Shown piece by piece: positions 30,607 to 41,773 of a stretch of DNA of 64,000 nucleotides. Origin of the DNA: Corynebacterium suicordis DSM 45110. GTDB taxonomy: Bacteria; Actinomycetota; Actinomycetes; Mycobacteriales; Mycobacteriaceae. Under the pieces are notes generated by a model. The model was given only the letters and a program-made list of their open reading frames with translations, was not told the origin of the DNA and searched no databases. The DNA is taken from assembly GCF_015351405.1 (NCBI RefSeq), contig NZ_JADKMY010000001.1, forward strand, positions 1,054,001-1,118,000. Reading direction: 5' to 3'. A program made the translations under genes and the position numbers. Positions within the stretch are counted from its first letter, which is position 1, and each line of letters starts with the position of its first letter.

Positions 30607-32922
30607 ATGACTGATCAACGATCACGGGGCCGCAAGGTGACCCGTAAGGCAGCTCCGCCAAGCGCAGAGACTGCAGCCGTTTCGGAAGCAACTAATACCA
30701 ACACCACCGCGCAGGCATCGGCTGCCAATGAAGCCGTGGCCACCCTGTTCAACGATGGTGGCGCACAGCGCGCAGCGCAGACCCCGCAGAATGATGCCCC
30801 AGAGGCTGACTCTGCCCCAGCAGCCTCCGAGCAGCAGGGTAGTGGTTCTGACAACAACTCCGCTGGCGATGACCAAGACTCCCGCGGTAACAACGGCCGT
30901 AACCGGTCTCGTCGTTCCCGTGGCCGTAGCAACAACGGTGGTAGCGGTTCCGGCAACAACGGCTCTAGCAACAACGGCTCTAGCAACAACGGTGGAGACA
31001 ACAACTCCAACAACAACCGTGGCGGCCGTGGACGCGGCGGCAACGGTGGTGGCAACAACGGCGGAAACGGCAGCAACAACCGCGGTGGCCGTGGTGGCAA
31101 CAACGGCGGCGGAAGCAACAACGGTGGCGGTCGCGGACGCGGTGGCAACGGTGGAAACGCAGGTGGCAAGGCCACCCAGACTGCAGACCTCACGCAGCGT
31201 CTGCCACAGCCTCCCAAGGCTCCGCAGAACGGCCTGCGCATCGTCGCGCTGGGCGGTATTTCGGAGATCGGCCGCAACATGACGGTCTTCGAGTACAACA
31301 ACCGTCTACTCATCGTGGACTGTGGCGTACTCTTCCCCGGCTCTGATGAGCCTGGCGTGGACCTGATCCTGCCTGATTTCTCCTACATGGATGACAAGTG
31401 GGATCGCGTGGAAGCCCTGGTGGTTACCCACGGTCACGAAGACCACATCGGCGCCATTCCCTGGATGCTCAAGCAGCGCTCCGATATTCCCATCATCGCT
31501 TCTCGCTTCACCAACGCATTGATTGCAGCCAAGACTCAGGAGCACCGCCTGCGTCCGAAGCTCATCGATGTGGATGAGAACTCTCACGAGAGCCGCGGAC
31601 CATTTGATATCCGCTTCTTCGCCGTGAACCACTCCATCCCCGAGTGCCTGGGTATCGCGCTGAAGACGGGCGCTGGCCTGGTTGTGCTCACCGGCGATAT
31701 CAAGTTGGATCAGACCCCACTGGACAACCGTCCAACGGATCTTCCTGCGCTTTCTCGCTTCGGTGATGAGGGCATCGACCTGTTCATGGTTGACTCCACC
31801 AACGCCACCACCCCTGGCGTCTCCGGTTCTGAAGCAGCGATTGCTCCTACGCTCAAGCGCATCGTGTCTGAGGCCAAGCAGCGCGTGATCCTGGCTTCCT
31901 TTGCCTCCAACGTGTCCCGCGTGCAGTCTGCCGTGGATGCGGCTGTGGCTGCGGGCCGCAAGGTGGCCTTCAGTGGCCGCTCCATGGTGCGCAACATGGA
32001 GATCGCCGAGCGCATGGGCTACCTGAATGCTCCACGCGGCACCATCGTCTCCATGGATGATGCATCCCGCATGGCTCCGCACAAGGTCATGCTCATCACC
32101 ACGGGTACCCAGGGCGAGCCAATGGCTGCTCTGTCCCGCATGTCCCGCCGTGAGCACCGTCAGATTACCGTCAGGCCTGGAGACTTGATCATCCTGTCTT
32201 CCTCCCTGGTTCCAGGCAACGAAGAGGCTGTTTTCGCGGTCATCAACAGCCTGTCGCAGATCGGCGCCACCGTGATCACCGGCCGCGATGCCATGGTGCA
32301 CACCTCCGGCCACGGTTTCTCCGGCGAGCTGCTGTTCCTGTACAACGCAGCGCGCCCACGCAACGTGATGCCAATGCACGGCGAGTTCCGCCACCTGCGC
32401 GCAAACCGTGACCTGGCGATCAGCACCGGTGTGAAGGCGGAGAATGTCGCCATCGCACAAAACGGCGTGGTCGTGGACCTGGTCGACGGCGTGGCCAAGG
32501 TTGCCGGCCAGCTGGACATGGGCAAGATGTTTGTGGACGGCAGCCGCATGGGCGATGTGGATGATGAGGTTCTCGAGGATCGCACCACCATGGCCGAAGG
32601 CGGAGTTGTGTCCGTCACCGTGGTAATCGATAACCACACCGGTCGTGCACTTGAGGCTCCTTCCGTGCAAGCCAAGGGCCTTTCCGATGATGCGCGCGAT
32701 ATGCTCCGCGAGATCACCGAATTGGTGGATAACATTGTCCTGGATCAGGCCGGCCAAGGCGAAAGCGATCCGCACCGCCTCAACCAGGCGATCAGACGCC
32801 GGGTGAGCAAGCTGGTGCTGGATAAGTGGAAGCGCAAGCCAATGATTCTTCCTACCGTTGTGCCTATGACCAGTGAAATCGTGGAAGAGCTGGAAGAAGA
32901 CGACACACTTCCAGTTCAGTAA
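30607..32922 (+). CDS. rnj: Ribonuclease J with low-complexity N-terminal extension
   Basis: 771 residues; ~200 more than the catalytic core. Metallo-beta-lactamase/beta-CASP ribonuclease for rRNA and mRNA processing. Residues 1-77 are Ala/Thr/Pro-rich and 78-188 are almost only Gly, Asn, Arg and Ser, with NNGSS and GGRG repeats. The core starts near GLRIVALGGISEIGRNMTVFE; the zinc motif HGHEDH is at 275-280, and GHGFSGELLF and PMHGEFRHL lie in the beta-CASP/linker part. AAGGAAA precedes the ATG. Cotranscribed with dapA. Confidence 0.96.
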   Translation: MTDQRSRGRKVTRKAAPPSAETAAVSEATNTNTTAQASAANEAVATLFNDGGAQRAAQTPQNDAPEADSAPAASEQQGSGSDNNSAGDDQDSRGNNGRNRSRRSRGRSNNGGSGSGNNGSSNNGSSNNGGDNNSNNNRGGRGRGGNGGGNNGGNGSNNRGGRGGNNGGGSNNGGGRGRGGNGGNAGGKATQTADLTQRLPQPPKAPQNGLRIVALGGISEIGRNMTVFEYNNRLLIVDCGVLFPGSDEPGVDLILPDFSYMDDKWDRVEALVVTHGHEDHIGAIPWMLKQRSDIPIIASRFTNALIAAKTQEHRLRPKLIDVDENSHESRGPFDIRFFAVNHSIPECLGIALKTGAGLVVLTGDIKLDQTPLDNRPTDLPALSRFGDEGIDLFMVDSTNATTPGVSGSEAAIAPTLKRIVSEAKQRVILASFASNVSRVQSAVDAAVAAGRKVAFSGRSMVRNMEIAERMGYLNAPRGTIVSMDDASRMAPHKVMLITTGTQGEPMAALSRMSRREHRQITVRPGDLIILSSSLVPGNEEAVFAVINSLSQIGATVITGRDAMVHTSGHGFSGELLFLYNAARPRNVMPMHGEFRHLRANRDLAISTGVKAENVAIAQNGVVVDLVDGVAKVAGQLDMGKMFVDGSRMGDVDDEVLEDRTTMAEGGVVSVTVVIDNHTGRALEAPSVQAKGLSDDARDMLREITELVDNIVLDQAGQGESDPHRLNQAIRRRVSKLVLDKWKRKPMILPTVVPMTSEIVEELEEDDTLPVQ
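30895..31170 (+). repeat. GGN/CGN/AAC-rich low-complexity DNA in rnj
   Basis: Encodes the Gly-Asn-Arg-Ser tract of RNase J. Imperfect units such as GGCTCTAGCAACAAC (twice, near 30961) show in-frame slippage-type expansion. Confidence 0.7.
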
Positions 32923-32927
32923 GTAGT

Positions 32928-32933
32928 TAGACT
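32928..32933 (+). promoter_or_regulatory. -10 hexamer TAGACT
   Basis: Seven bases before the ATG at 32941. Confidence 0.4.
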
Positions 32934-32940
32934 TGGATGC

Positions 32941-33630
32941 ATGACTTCTGCATCTCAGTCCAACTCGGCCCGTTCAGAGTCCTTCGCTCGCCAAGAGCGT
33001 GAGGCTCTAGCGGGTCTTTTGCTGTCCCAGGGACCTTCCGCCCCCACCTTGTGTGAAGGCTGGCAGACCCGTGATATGGCCGTCCACCTCTATCTCCGCG
33101 AGCATCGCCCGGACGCGGCCGCCGGCATGTTCCTACCTCCTGTCAAGAGCCACTTGGATTCCGTCACGAGCACTTTGGAGAAGCGTCCGTACGAAGAGCT
33201 CGTGGAAGGCTTCCGGCAAGGCCCACCGAGGTGGAATCCGATGCGTTTGGCGGATTCCTTCGTGAATCTGGCCGAAAACTTCATTCACCACGAGGATGTG
33301 CGCCGTGGGGGAGGGGAGCCTTTCGAGCCTCGTGAGCTCCCTGCCGACATGCGCAGCGCCCTGTGGCGTGTACTGCAACAGATGTCACGTATGTCGTTGC
33401 GGACCGACGGTGTGAAGGTAGTTTTTCAGGCAATCGACGCCAAGCCTGGCAATTCTGCTGCATCTCCTGAGCGTCACGTGTGCGGTGACAAGCAGGGCGA
33501 CGAGGTCCGGATTTCCGGGCCTGTTGGGGAACTACTGCTGTGGATCTTTGGTCGCGAGGAAGCCGCGCAGGTGGAGATTTCCGAGGACAAGCCCGGCTCT
33601 CGGAAGCGCATTTCCAGCAGCTCTATGTAG
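32941..33630 (+). CDS. TIGR03085-type actinobacterial metal-binding protein
   Basis: 229 residues. Related to the DinB-like/mycothiol-dependent maleylpyruvate isomerase superfamily. Landmarks: RQEREALAGLLLSQGPSAPTLCEGWQTRDMAVHLYLREHRPD, NPMRLADSFVNLAENFIHHEDVRRG (His residues fit a metal site) and ISGPVGELLLWIFGREEAA. Function in corynebacteria is unknown; mycothiol-linked thiol chemistry is a family-level guess. Lies between rnj and ftsK as in related genomes. Confidence 0.8.
   Translation: MTSASQSNSARSESFARQEREALAGLLLSQGPSAPTLCEGWQTRDMAVHLYLREHRPDAAAGMFLPPVKSHLDSVTSTLEKRPYEELVEGFRQGPPRWNPMRLADSFVNLAENFIHHEDVRRGGGEPFEPRELPADMRSALWRVLQQMSRMSLRTDGVKVVFQAIDAKPGNSAASPERHVCGDKQGDEVRISGPVGELLLWIFGREEAAQVEISEDKPGSRKRISSSSM
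33434..33443 (-). repeat. TGGCGTCGR core without A-tail
   Basis: Core TTGGCGTCGA only; may be a chance match or a decayed copy. Confidence 0.3.
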
Positions 33631-33709
33631 CTCAGGTTATCCCGGGAGAAATATTGGGAAGCTGGGTCTTTTCGGCGCGCGATTCCGGGGTAAAACGCGT
33701 GTTGCAACT

Positions 33710-33738
33710 GTGACTCGTGTTATTTGAGAGACTAGAGT
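33710..33738 (+). promoter_or_regulatory. ftsK promoter, leaderless
   Basis: GTGACT (33710-33715), 17-base spacer, TAGAGT (33733-33738), then 6 bases to the ATG at 33745. Confidence 0.55.
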
Positions 33739-33744
33739 GGTTGC

Positions 33745-36966
<3,222 letters not shown>

Positions 36967-37013
36967 CTCAGCGGCTGGGCGCTCGGGCACGGGCGCGTGG
37001 CAGTCACGGATGC

Positions 37014-37041
37014 GTGACACTTTTGCCCTGCCGTGTAGAGT
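37014..37041 (+). promoter_or_regulatory. Promoter of the terC riboswitch transcript
   Basis: GTGACA (37014-37019), 16-base spacer, TAGAGT (37036-37041). The start site predicted near 37048 falls just before the riboswitch P1 stem. Confidence 0.55.
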
Positions 37042-37047
37042 TGAGCG

Positions 37048-37263
37048 AGTTGGAGGGGAGTACCCCGTTCCTACGATCTGATCGTCAACACGGTTTTGCA
37101 CCTAATGCGAAACTCGGTCAGGTTGGCTGGCATCAGCCCTCAGGGCAGCAATTGAACAGCAGTTGTTGCGCTGGGAGTGCACGCTCGTTTTTGCAGCGTC
37201 CTACCGTGCCAGTGGGGGAGACCTCCGGTCCTTTAAACGTACAAAAGACCGGAGGTCTTAATC
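37048..37263 (+). promoter_or_regulatory. yybP-ykoY (Mn2+) riboswitch controlling terC
   Basis: The leader has the class hallmarks: the loop GGGGAGTA after a GGAGG stem strand (37052-37062), CGTCAACACGG (~37081) and a closing GGGGGAGACCTCC (37214-37226). The strand CCTCC (37222-37226) can pair either with GGAGG at 37052-37056 (aptamer P1) or with the terC Shine-Dalgarno GGAGG at 37251-37255. The latter forms a 12-bp hairpin with arms 37219-37230 and 37247-37258. Mn2+ binding that stabilises P1 would therefore free the ribosome site: a translational ON switch. This riboswitch class is known to precede TerC-family genes. Confidence 0.8.
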
Positions 37264-38325
37264 ATGGAAGTAAATGCTTTAACGTGGGCAATCACCATCG
37301 CGGTGATCGCTGGTTTCTTCGTCTTCGATTTCTACTCGCACGTGAAAACCCCTCACGAGCCCACCATGAAGGAATCCGCAGGCTGGTCCGTTTTCTACAT
37401 CGGGCTCTCGCTGCTGTTTGGCGTGTTCCTCTGGTTCACCTGGGGTGAGCCCGGCAACCCGCATCAACACGGCATCGAGTTTTTCACGGGCTATGTCACC
37501 GAGAAGGCTTTGAGCGTAGATAACCTCTTCATCTTCGCGCTGATCCTCTCCGCGTTCCAGATCCCACGCAAGTACCAGCAGAAGGTTCTGCTGATCGGCA
37601 TCGCTATTGCCCTGGCTCTGCGTCTGGTGTTCATCCTTTTGGGCGCTGCTGTGATCTCCGCGTGGTCTGACGTGTTCTACCTCTTCGCCATCTTCCTGCT
37701 GTGGACGGCAGCCAAGCTGCTGTGGGACGAGGTCTCCGACAAGGACGAGACGCACCCCGATGACATGCCCATCATCAAGTTCATCCGCAAGGTCATCCCG
37801 GTTTCCGGCGAGCCTCACGATGACCGGCTTTCCTTCAAGGAGAACGGTAAGCGCGTTCTGACTCCGCTGTTCGTGGCCCTGATTGCCATCGGCTTTGTAG
37901 ATATCCTCTTCGCCCTGGACTCCATCCCCGCGATCTACGGCATTACCCAAGAGCCATACATCGTCTTCACCACCAACGCTCTGGCTCTGCTGGGCCTGCG
38001 CCAGCTGTACTTCCTGCTGGATGGCCTGCTGGATAAGCTGGTGTACCTCTCCTACGGCCTCTCCCTGATCCTGGGATTCATCGGCGTGAAGCTGCTGCTG
38101 CACGCGTTGCATCAGAACAACCTGCCGTTCCTCAACAACGGCGAGAACTTCTCCGTGCCAGAGGTTCCTGTGGAGCTCTCGCTGATTGTCATCGTTGGCA
38201 TCTTGGTGGTGACCACCGTTCTCTCCCTGACCGTGGGTAAGAATAAGTCCGTGCAGACCGATGCATCAAAGGCTCCCGATTCCGCAGATACGACTGAGGA
38301 TTCTGCGGACAGCTCCGTGCGATAA
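37264..38325 (+). CDS. TerC family membrane protein (Mn2+ exporter-like)
   Basis: 353 residues, about 9 membrane helices. TerC/Alx proteins help export or supply Mn2+ to exported metalloproteins. Conserved acidic membrane motifs: YVTEKALSVDNLFIFALIL and GFVDILFALDSIPAIYGIT. A cytoplasmic loop KDETHPDDMP follows helix 4, and the C-terminal ~30 residues are Ser/Asp-rich. Its Shine-Dalgarno is one strand of the leader hairpin, so expression should follow Mn2+. Confidence 0.93.
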   Translation: MEVNALTWAITIAVIAGFFVFDFYSHVKTPHEPTMKESAGWSVFYIGLSLLFGVFLWFTWGEPGNPHQHGIEFFTGYVTEKALSVDNLFIFALILSAFQIPRKYQQKVLLIGIAIALALRLVFILLGAAVISAWSDVFYLFAIFLLWTAAKLLWDEVSDKDETHPDDMPIIKFIRKVIPVSGEPHDDRLSFKENGKRVLTPLFVALIAIGFVDILFALDSIPAIYGITQEPYIVFTTNALALLGLRQLYFLLDGLLDKLVYLSYGLSLILGFIGVKLLLHALHQNNLPFLNNGENFSVPEVPVELSLIVIVGILVVTTVLSLTVGKNKSVQTDASKAPDSADTTEDSADSSVR

Positions 38326-38405
38326 ACAACACACCGGCTATGGTCTGTGATTCGGTAGACTGTGGATTCGCATCCATGCCGTGGGAGATCAACTAGAGGA
38401 GTCCG

Positions 38406-39035
38406 ATGACCAAGGAAATGCCAGCTGCGAACCAGCGTTCACCGTTTGGTCGTCTGGTGCGTGCTGTGAGCCTGCCCAATGTGCTCACGTGCGTGCGCAT
38501 TCTGCTCATTCCGGTGTTCCTCTGGCTCATCCTCTCCTCGGGGGACTGGCAGGATGGCGGTTCGGCGCTCACCCATCGTTGGTGGGCTCTAGCCACCTTC
38601 ATCCTGCTGATGTTTACCGACCAGCTGGACGGCTTCCTGGCCCGCAAGTACGAGATCATCACCGATTTCGGCAAGCTGGCCGACCCCATCGCGGACAAAG
38701 CACTGATGATCTCCGCCCTGGTCAGCCTGAATATCCTGGGCGATCTCTGGTGGTGGGTCACCATCGTGATCGTGGTCCGCGAGCTGGGCATCACCGTCTG
38801 GCGCATGGTTCTGGCACGCCGGGGCAATGTGGTTCCCGCCTCCAAGGGCGGCAAGCTCAAGACCGTGTTGCAGACCCTTGCCGTGACCCTCTACATCCTG
38901 CCGCTGAGTGGCGCGTGGGATTGGGCAGCGCACGTGGCCATGGCCGCCGCGCTCATCGTCACCGTGGTCACCGGCATCCAGTATCTTCTTGATTCTCGAC
39001 GCCAAACCCCACCAACCCCCGCCCCAGCAGCCTAG
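38406..39035 (+). CDS. pgsA: CDP-diacylglycerol--glycerol-3-phosphate 3-phosphatidyltransferase
   Basis: 209 residues, ~5 membrane helices. Makes phosphatidylglycerol phosphate. The CDP-alcohol phosphotransferase signature DQLDGFLARKYEIITDFGKLADPIADK carries the four catalytic Asp. SLPNVLTCVRILLIPVF is the family start. GAGGAG (38396-38401) precedes the ATG. The last codons (DSRRQTPPTPAPAA) are a Pro/Ala tail that includes a repeated-motif copy. Its TAG overlaps the GTG of cinA. Confidence 0.93.
   Translation: MTKEMPAANQRSPFGRLVRAVSLPNVLTCVRILLIPVFLWLILSSGDWQDGGSALTHRWWALATFILLMFTDQLDGFLARKYEIITDFGKLADPIADKALMISALVSLNILGDLWWWVTIVIVVRELGITVWRMVLARRGNVVPASKGGKLKTVLQTLAVTLYILPLSGAWDWAAHVAMAAALIVTVVTGIQYLLDSRRQTPPTPAPAA
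38989..39006 (-). repeat. TGGCGTCGR motif copy
   Basis: Minus strand GTTTGGCGTCGAGAATCA; core 38996-39004. At the 3' end of pgsA; encodes DSRRQ. Confidence 0.7.
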
Positions 39036-39598
39036 TGTCCTCCGACCCGCTGGAAAAAGCCCTCGCACTGACTGCTGATCTGGCACCCCGTGTGGTGAAG
39101 GCCTGCTCTGAGCAGCAGCTCACCCTCGCTTCCGCTGAATCCTTAACGGCTGGCCTAGTTGCGTCCTCTATTGCCACGGTTCCAGGCGCGTCCAACGTTC
39201 TGCGTGGTGGCCTGATTGTGTACGCCACTGAGCTCAAGACTCTCCTCGCGGGAGTGGACCCGGAGCTCTTGCGCAGACAAGGTGCGGTGGATCCCGAAGT
39301 AGCCGCGCAGCTCGCGCGGGGAGCAGCGGTCAAGTGCCAGGCGGATATCGGGATCGGGCTGACTGGGGTGGCTGGCCCGGACCCGCAGGATGGGCATCCC
39401 GTCGGGGAAGTATTCGTGAGCTGGTATTTGTCAGGGGTGGCGTCGGAAAAGGAAGATCTGACGGGCCAAAGCGTTACGAAGCAAATGAATATTCCGTACC
39501 TGCCCACGGAGGGTGATCCTGCCTGGATCCGCGCGATTGTCCGGCAATCTGCTGTGAACTTTGCCCTCCGTGGGGTTCTGGATTGTTTGGATAGTTAG
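39035..39598 (+). CDS. cinA: CinA-family nicotinamide-nucleotide amidohydrolase
   Basis: 187 residues, the stand-alone C-terminal CinA domain (PncC). Deamidates NMN in NAD recycling. Motifs: TLASAESLTAGLVASSIATVPGASNVLRGGLIVYATELK with the catalytic Ser, and IGIGLTGVAGPDPQDGHPVGEVFVSW. GTG start overlapping the pgsA stop. The loop GVASEKEDLTGQ carries a repeated-motif copy. The pgsA-cinA-clgR order is the corynebacterial/mycobacterial norm. Confidence 0.93.
   Translation: MSSDPLEKALALTADLAPRVVKACSEQQLTLASAESLTAGLVASSIATVPGASNVLRGGLIVYATELKTLLAGVDPELLRRQGAVDPEVAAQLARGAAVKCQADIGIGLTGVAGPDPQDGHPVGEVFVSWYLSGVASEKEDLTGQSVTKQMNIPYLPTEGDPAWIRAIVRQSAVNFALRGVLDCLDS
39437..39452 (+). repeat. TGGCGTCGR motif copy (strong)
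   Basis: GTGGCGTCGGAAAAGG; core 39438-39446. In cinA; encodes GVASEKE. Confidence 0.75.
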
Positions 39599-39604
39599 AC
39601 TAGT

Positions 39605-39631
39605 GGGAACAAATTCTTTAGATGATCCGTT
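39605..39631 (+). promoter_or_regulatory. ECF-sigma (SigE/SigH type) promoter of clgR
   Basis: GGGAAC (39605-39610), exactly 17 bases, then CGTT (39628-39631). This matches the GGAAC/GTT stress promoters of actinobacterial SigE/SigH. The start site would fall at ~39638-39641, next to the ATG at 39642. Confidence 0.7.
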
Positions 39632-39641
39632 GGGATGTTTG

Positions 39642-40031
39642 ATGACACAACAAACGATGGTGAGAGTAAACCACCCAGAAGCTCATGATGTGGACATGGA
39701 TTCTGCGCACGCTTTCCACATGCCGCACAGCGAGCCTTTGCTGCGGGAAGCTTTGGGCGCAACCATGAAGGAATTCCGCTCCCAGAGCGGTTTTACCCTG
39801 CGCGAATTGGCGAAGATGGCGAACATCAGCCCGGGTTATCTTTCGGAGCTGGAGCGTGGGCGCAAGGAAGTTTCTTCTGAGTTGCTGGCCAGTGTGTGCC
39901 ACGCGATGGGCGTGAGTGTGGCGTCCGTGATTCTGGAATCCGCGGACATGATGGCACTGGATGCCGCTGCGGCACAGCTGGCGGAGACCATGGGGAACGA
40001 AGGCCGCGTGGCCGTTCCTTCTCGTAGCTAG
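39642..40031 (+). CDS. clgR: ClgR-type XRE transcriptional activator
   Basis: 129 residues from the ATG at 39642. HTH core: LREALGATMKEFRSQSGFTLRELAKMANISPGYLSELERGRKEVSSELLASVCHAMGV. ClgR activates Clp protease and repair genes after envelope or heat stress. The start is uncertain: the ATG at 39642 is just downstream of the predicted stress start site, while ATG 39720 would match shorter homologues. The N-terminal ~40 residues before LREALG are unusual. A 19-bp tandem repeat begins at its stop codon. Confidence 0.9.
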   Translation: MTQQTMVRVNHPEAHDVDMDSAHAFHMPHSEPLLREALGATMKEFRSQSGFTLRELAKMANISPGYLSELERGRKEVSSELLASVCHAMGVSVASVILESADMMALDAAAAQLAETMGNEGRVAVPSRS

Positions 40032-40066
40032 GGCTCAGCGCAGCTTGTAGGGCTCAGCGCAGCTGG
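40029..40066. repeat. 19-bp tandem repeat starting at the clgR stop codon
   Basis: Two copies of TAGGGCTCAGCGCAGCTTG/TGG, differing by one base; each begins with TAG and the first TAG is the clgR stop. Confidence 0.8.
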
Positions 40067-40102
40067 TTCCCAACTTTTCACCGCCGGTGCCGGCGCAACC
40101 GC

Positions 40103-40111
40103 TGGTAGAAT
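40103..40111 (+). promoter_or_regulatory. Extended -10 TGGTAGAAT for pspA
   Basis: TG-G-TAGAAT about 92 bases before pspA. An inverted repeat CGCCG-GTGC-CGGCG (40082-40095) sits just upstream, in operator position, and is a candidate ClgR or other regulator site. Confidence 0.45.
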
Positions 40112-40202
40112 CAAACGCGATTATTAAGAATTACTCAAGCATTCTGCACTGGGCGTTTATCGCTGGATGTCAGATGCACCTCGATAAGGAGTTTCGCTAC
40201 AT

Positions 40203-41069
40203 ATGGCTAATCCATTCTCCAAGGGGTGGAAATACCTCATGGCTCTGTTCGATAGCAAGATTGAAGAAAACGCGGATCCCAAGATCCAGATCGAACAGGC
40301 AATTCAGGATGCACAGCGTCAGCACCGGGCACTGTCCCAGCAGGCAGCTGCCGTGATTGGCAACCAGCGTCAGCTGGAAATGAAGCTGGATCGCCAGTTG
40401 CAGGACATCGAGAGCCTGCAGGCACGCACCAAGAACGCGCTGCAGCTTTCCGATAACGCCCGCTCCCAGGGTGATACCCAGAAGGCCACTGAGTACGAGA
40501 ACGCCGCAGAGGCATTCGCTGCTCAGCTGGTCACTGCAGAGCAGTCCGTGGAAGACCTCAAGGCGATGCATGACCAAGCCCTGCAGTCCGCCGGTCAGGC
40601 GCGTCAGGCAGTGGAACGTAACGCAATGCAGCTGCAGCAGAAGACGGCCGAGCGCACCAAGCTGCTCAGCCAGTTGGAGCAGGCCAAGATGCAGGAGCGC
40701 GTTGCGGAAACCCTGCAGTCCATGGATTCGCTGACCCACAACAGTGGCCCAACCCTGGATCAGGTGCGCGAGAAGATCGAGACTCGCTACGCTAACGCTC
40801 TCGGCCAGGCTGAACTGGCGCAGAGCTCCGTCCAGGGTCGCATGATGGAAGTTGAGCAGGCGAGCGTGCAGCTGGCTGGCCACTCCCGCTTGGAGCAGAT
40901 CCGTGCGGAAATGTCCGGTGGAAACAATGCTGGTCAGGGGCAGGTTGCAGGGAAAAACCAGCAGGCCATCTCCGGTGGTCAGCCACAGGCCGGCAACCCA
41001 GCCGCCAGCTCACAGGGTGCGGATGAGGCAGTAGCCCAGCGCATGCGTGAGCTCCGCGGCGAAAGCTAG
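40203..41069 (+). CDS. pspA: Phage shock protein A (PspA/IM30 family)
   Basis: 288 residues. Peripheral membrane coiled-coil protein that stabilises the inner membrane under stress. N-terminal amphipathic segment [44 protein letters not shown], then continuous coiled coil to ~230, and a Gln/Gly/Ala-rich tail ending [18 protein letters not shown] (40186-40191) fixes the start. Adjacent clgR-pspA is the mycobacterial/corynebacterial envelope-stress module, here behind an ECF-type promoter. Confidence 0.94.
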   Translation: MANPFSKGWKYLMALFDSKIEENADPKIQIEQAIQDAQRQHRALSQQAAAVIGNQRQLEMKLDRQLQDIESLQARTKNALQLSDNARSQGDTQKATEYENAAEAFAAQLVTAEQSVEDLKAMHDQALQSAGQARQAVERNAMQLQQKTAERTKLLSQLEQAKMQERVAETLQSMDSLTHNSGPTLDQVREKIETRYANALGQAELAQSSVQGRMMEVEQASVQLAGHSRLEQIRAEMSGGNNAGQGQVAGKNQQAISGGQPQAGNPAASSQGADEAVAQRMRELRGES

Positions 41070-41085
41070 CAACCGCGGAGAGCCC

Positions 41086-41152
41086 GTGGGCTAGTCGCCG
41101 GGATTATCGTGGGTTAATCGCCCACCGCGACAATGGTGGGCTAATCGCCCAC
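41086..41152. repeat. Three hairpin repeats at the bioN stop
   Basis: Copies at 41086-41100 (GTGGGCTAGTCGCCG), 41109-41125 and 41136-41152 (GTGGGCTAATCGCCCAC). Each is near-palindromic. The last contains the bioN stop (CTA). Lies between the convergent pspA and bioN and may act as a bidirectional barrier; no U-runs. Confidence 0.7.
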
Positions 41153-41773
41153 GCCCCGGCTCATCAGCGCATCTCCCACAGCTTTGGCCCGCAGGAGCGT
41201 GCGGATGATCAATGGCACCCCAAATGCCACGATCGATCCACCGCTTCCGCGGGCCTTTCGCGCGTCCAGGATCTGATTGATGGTCTCCAGCTGCAGCGGG
41301 ATCAGCCGCATGGTGAGCGAGCATGCCAGAGTCACGCTCTCCACCGGAAACCCGAAGCGGGCCAGGGGAGTCAGCGCGCGTTCCATCGCGTCCATCATGT
41401 CCGAGATGCGCGTGGTGAGCGTGAACAGAATTGCCAGCGCCACCGCGGAATAAATCAGCAGGAACCGCAATACAGCCTCATGCATGCCCTGCGACCACCA
41501 GAGCAAAATGCTCAGAATCAGCAGCACGGGCAGGGGAGTGCGCAAGTTCGCAATGGCATCTCGCAGCGGGATGCGCGCGATCACGTACAAGCCCAGCGCA
41601 ATAGCGAGCATTCCTGCGGCCCAGGGAATTGAATTGAGGAAAATAGCGCTGCCCAGCAGGAGCGCAATGAGGACTACTGATTTCCTCCCCGCAGGGAGCC
41701 GGTGAATCGCGCTGTCCACGGGGATGTAGGTGGAGCGCGGTACCTGTTGAGTCGTTCTAGAACTGGGAAACAT
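41141..41773 (-). CDS. bioN: ECF transporter T component (biotin, BioN)
   Basis: 210 residues, ~5 membrane helices. Couples the BioM ATPase to the BioY substrate-binding subunit. Starts with a basic segment (RSTYIPVDSAIHRLPAGRKS), then helices, and the EcfT coupling motif ILDARKARGSGG, with a second basic Ala-Arg box LLRAKAVGDALMSRG near the C-terminus. The ATG at 41773 lies inside the end of bioM (17-base overlap). Confidence 0.9.
   Translation of the reverse strand: MFPSSRTTQQVPRSTYIPVDSAIHRLPAGRKSVVLIALLLGSAIFLNSIPWAAGMLAIALGLYVIARIPLRDAIANLRTPLPVLLILSILLWWSQGMHEAVLRFLLIYSAVALAILFTLTTRISDMMDAMERALTPLARFGFPVESVTLACSLTMRLIPLQLETINQILDARKARGSGGSIVAFGVPLIIRTLLRAKAVGDALMSRGVGD

Noticed and set aside
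30895..31170. rnj repeats as a CRISPR array
   Set aside because: Repeats are short, in frame, without unique spacers, and inside a conserved gene.
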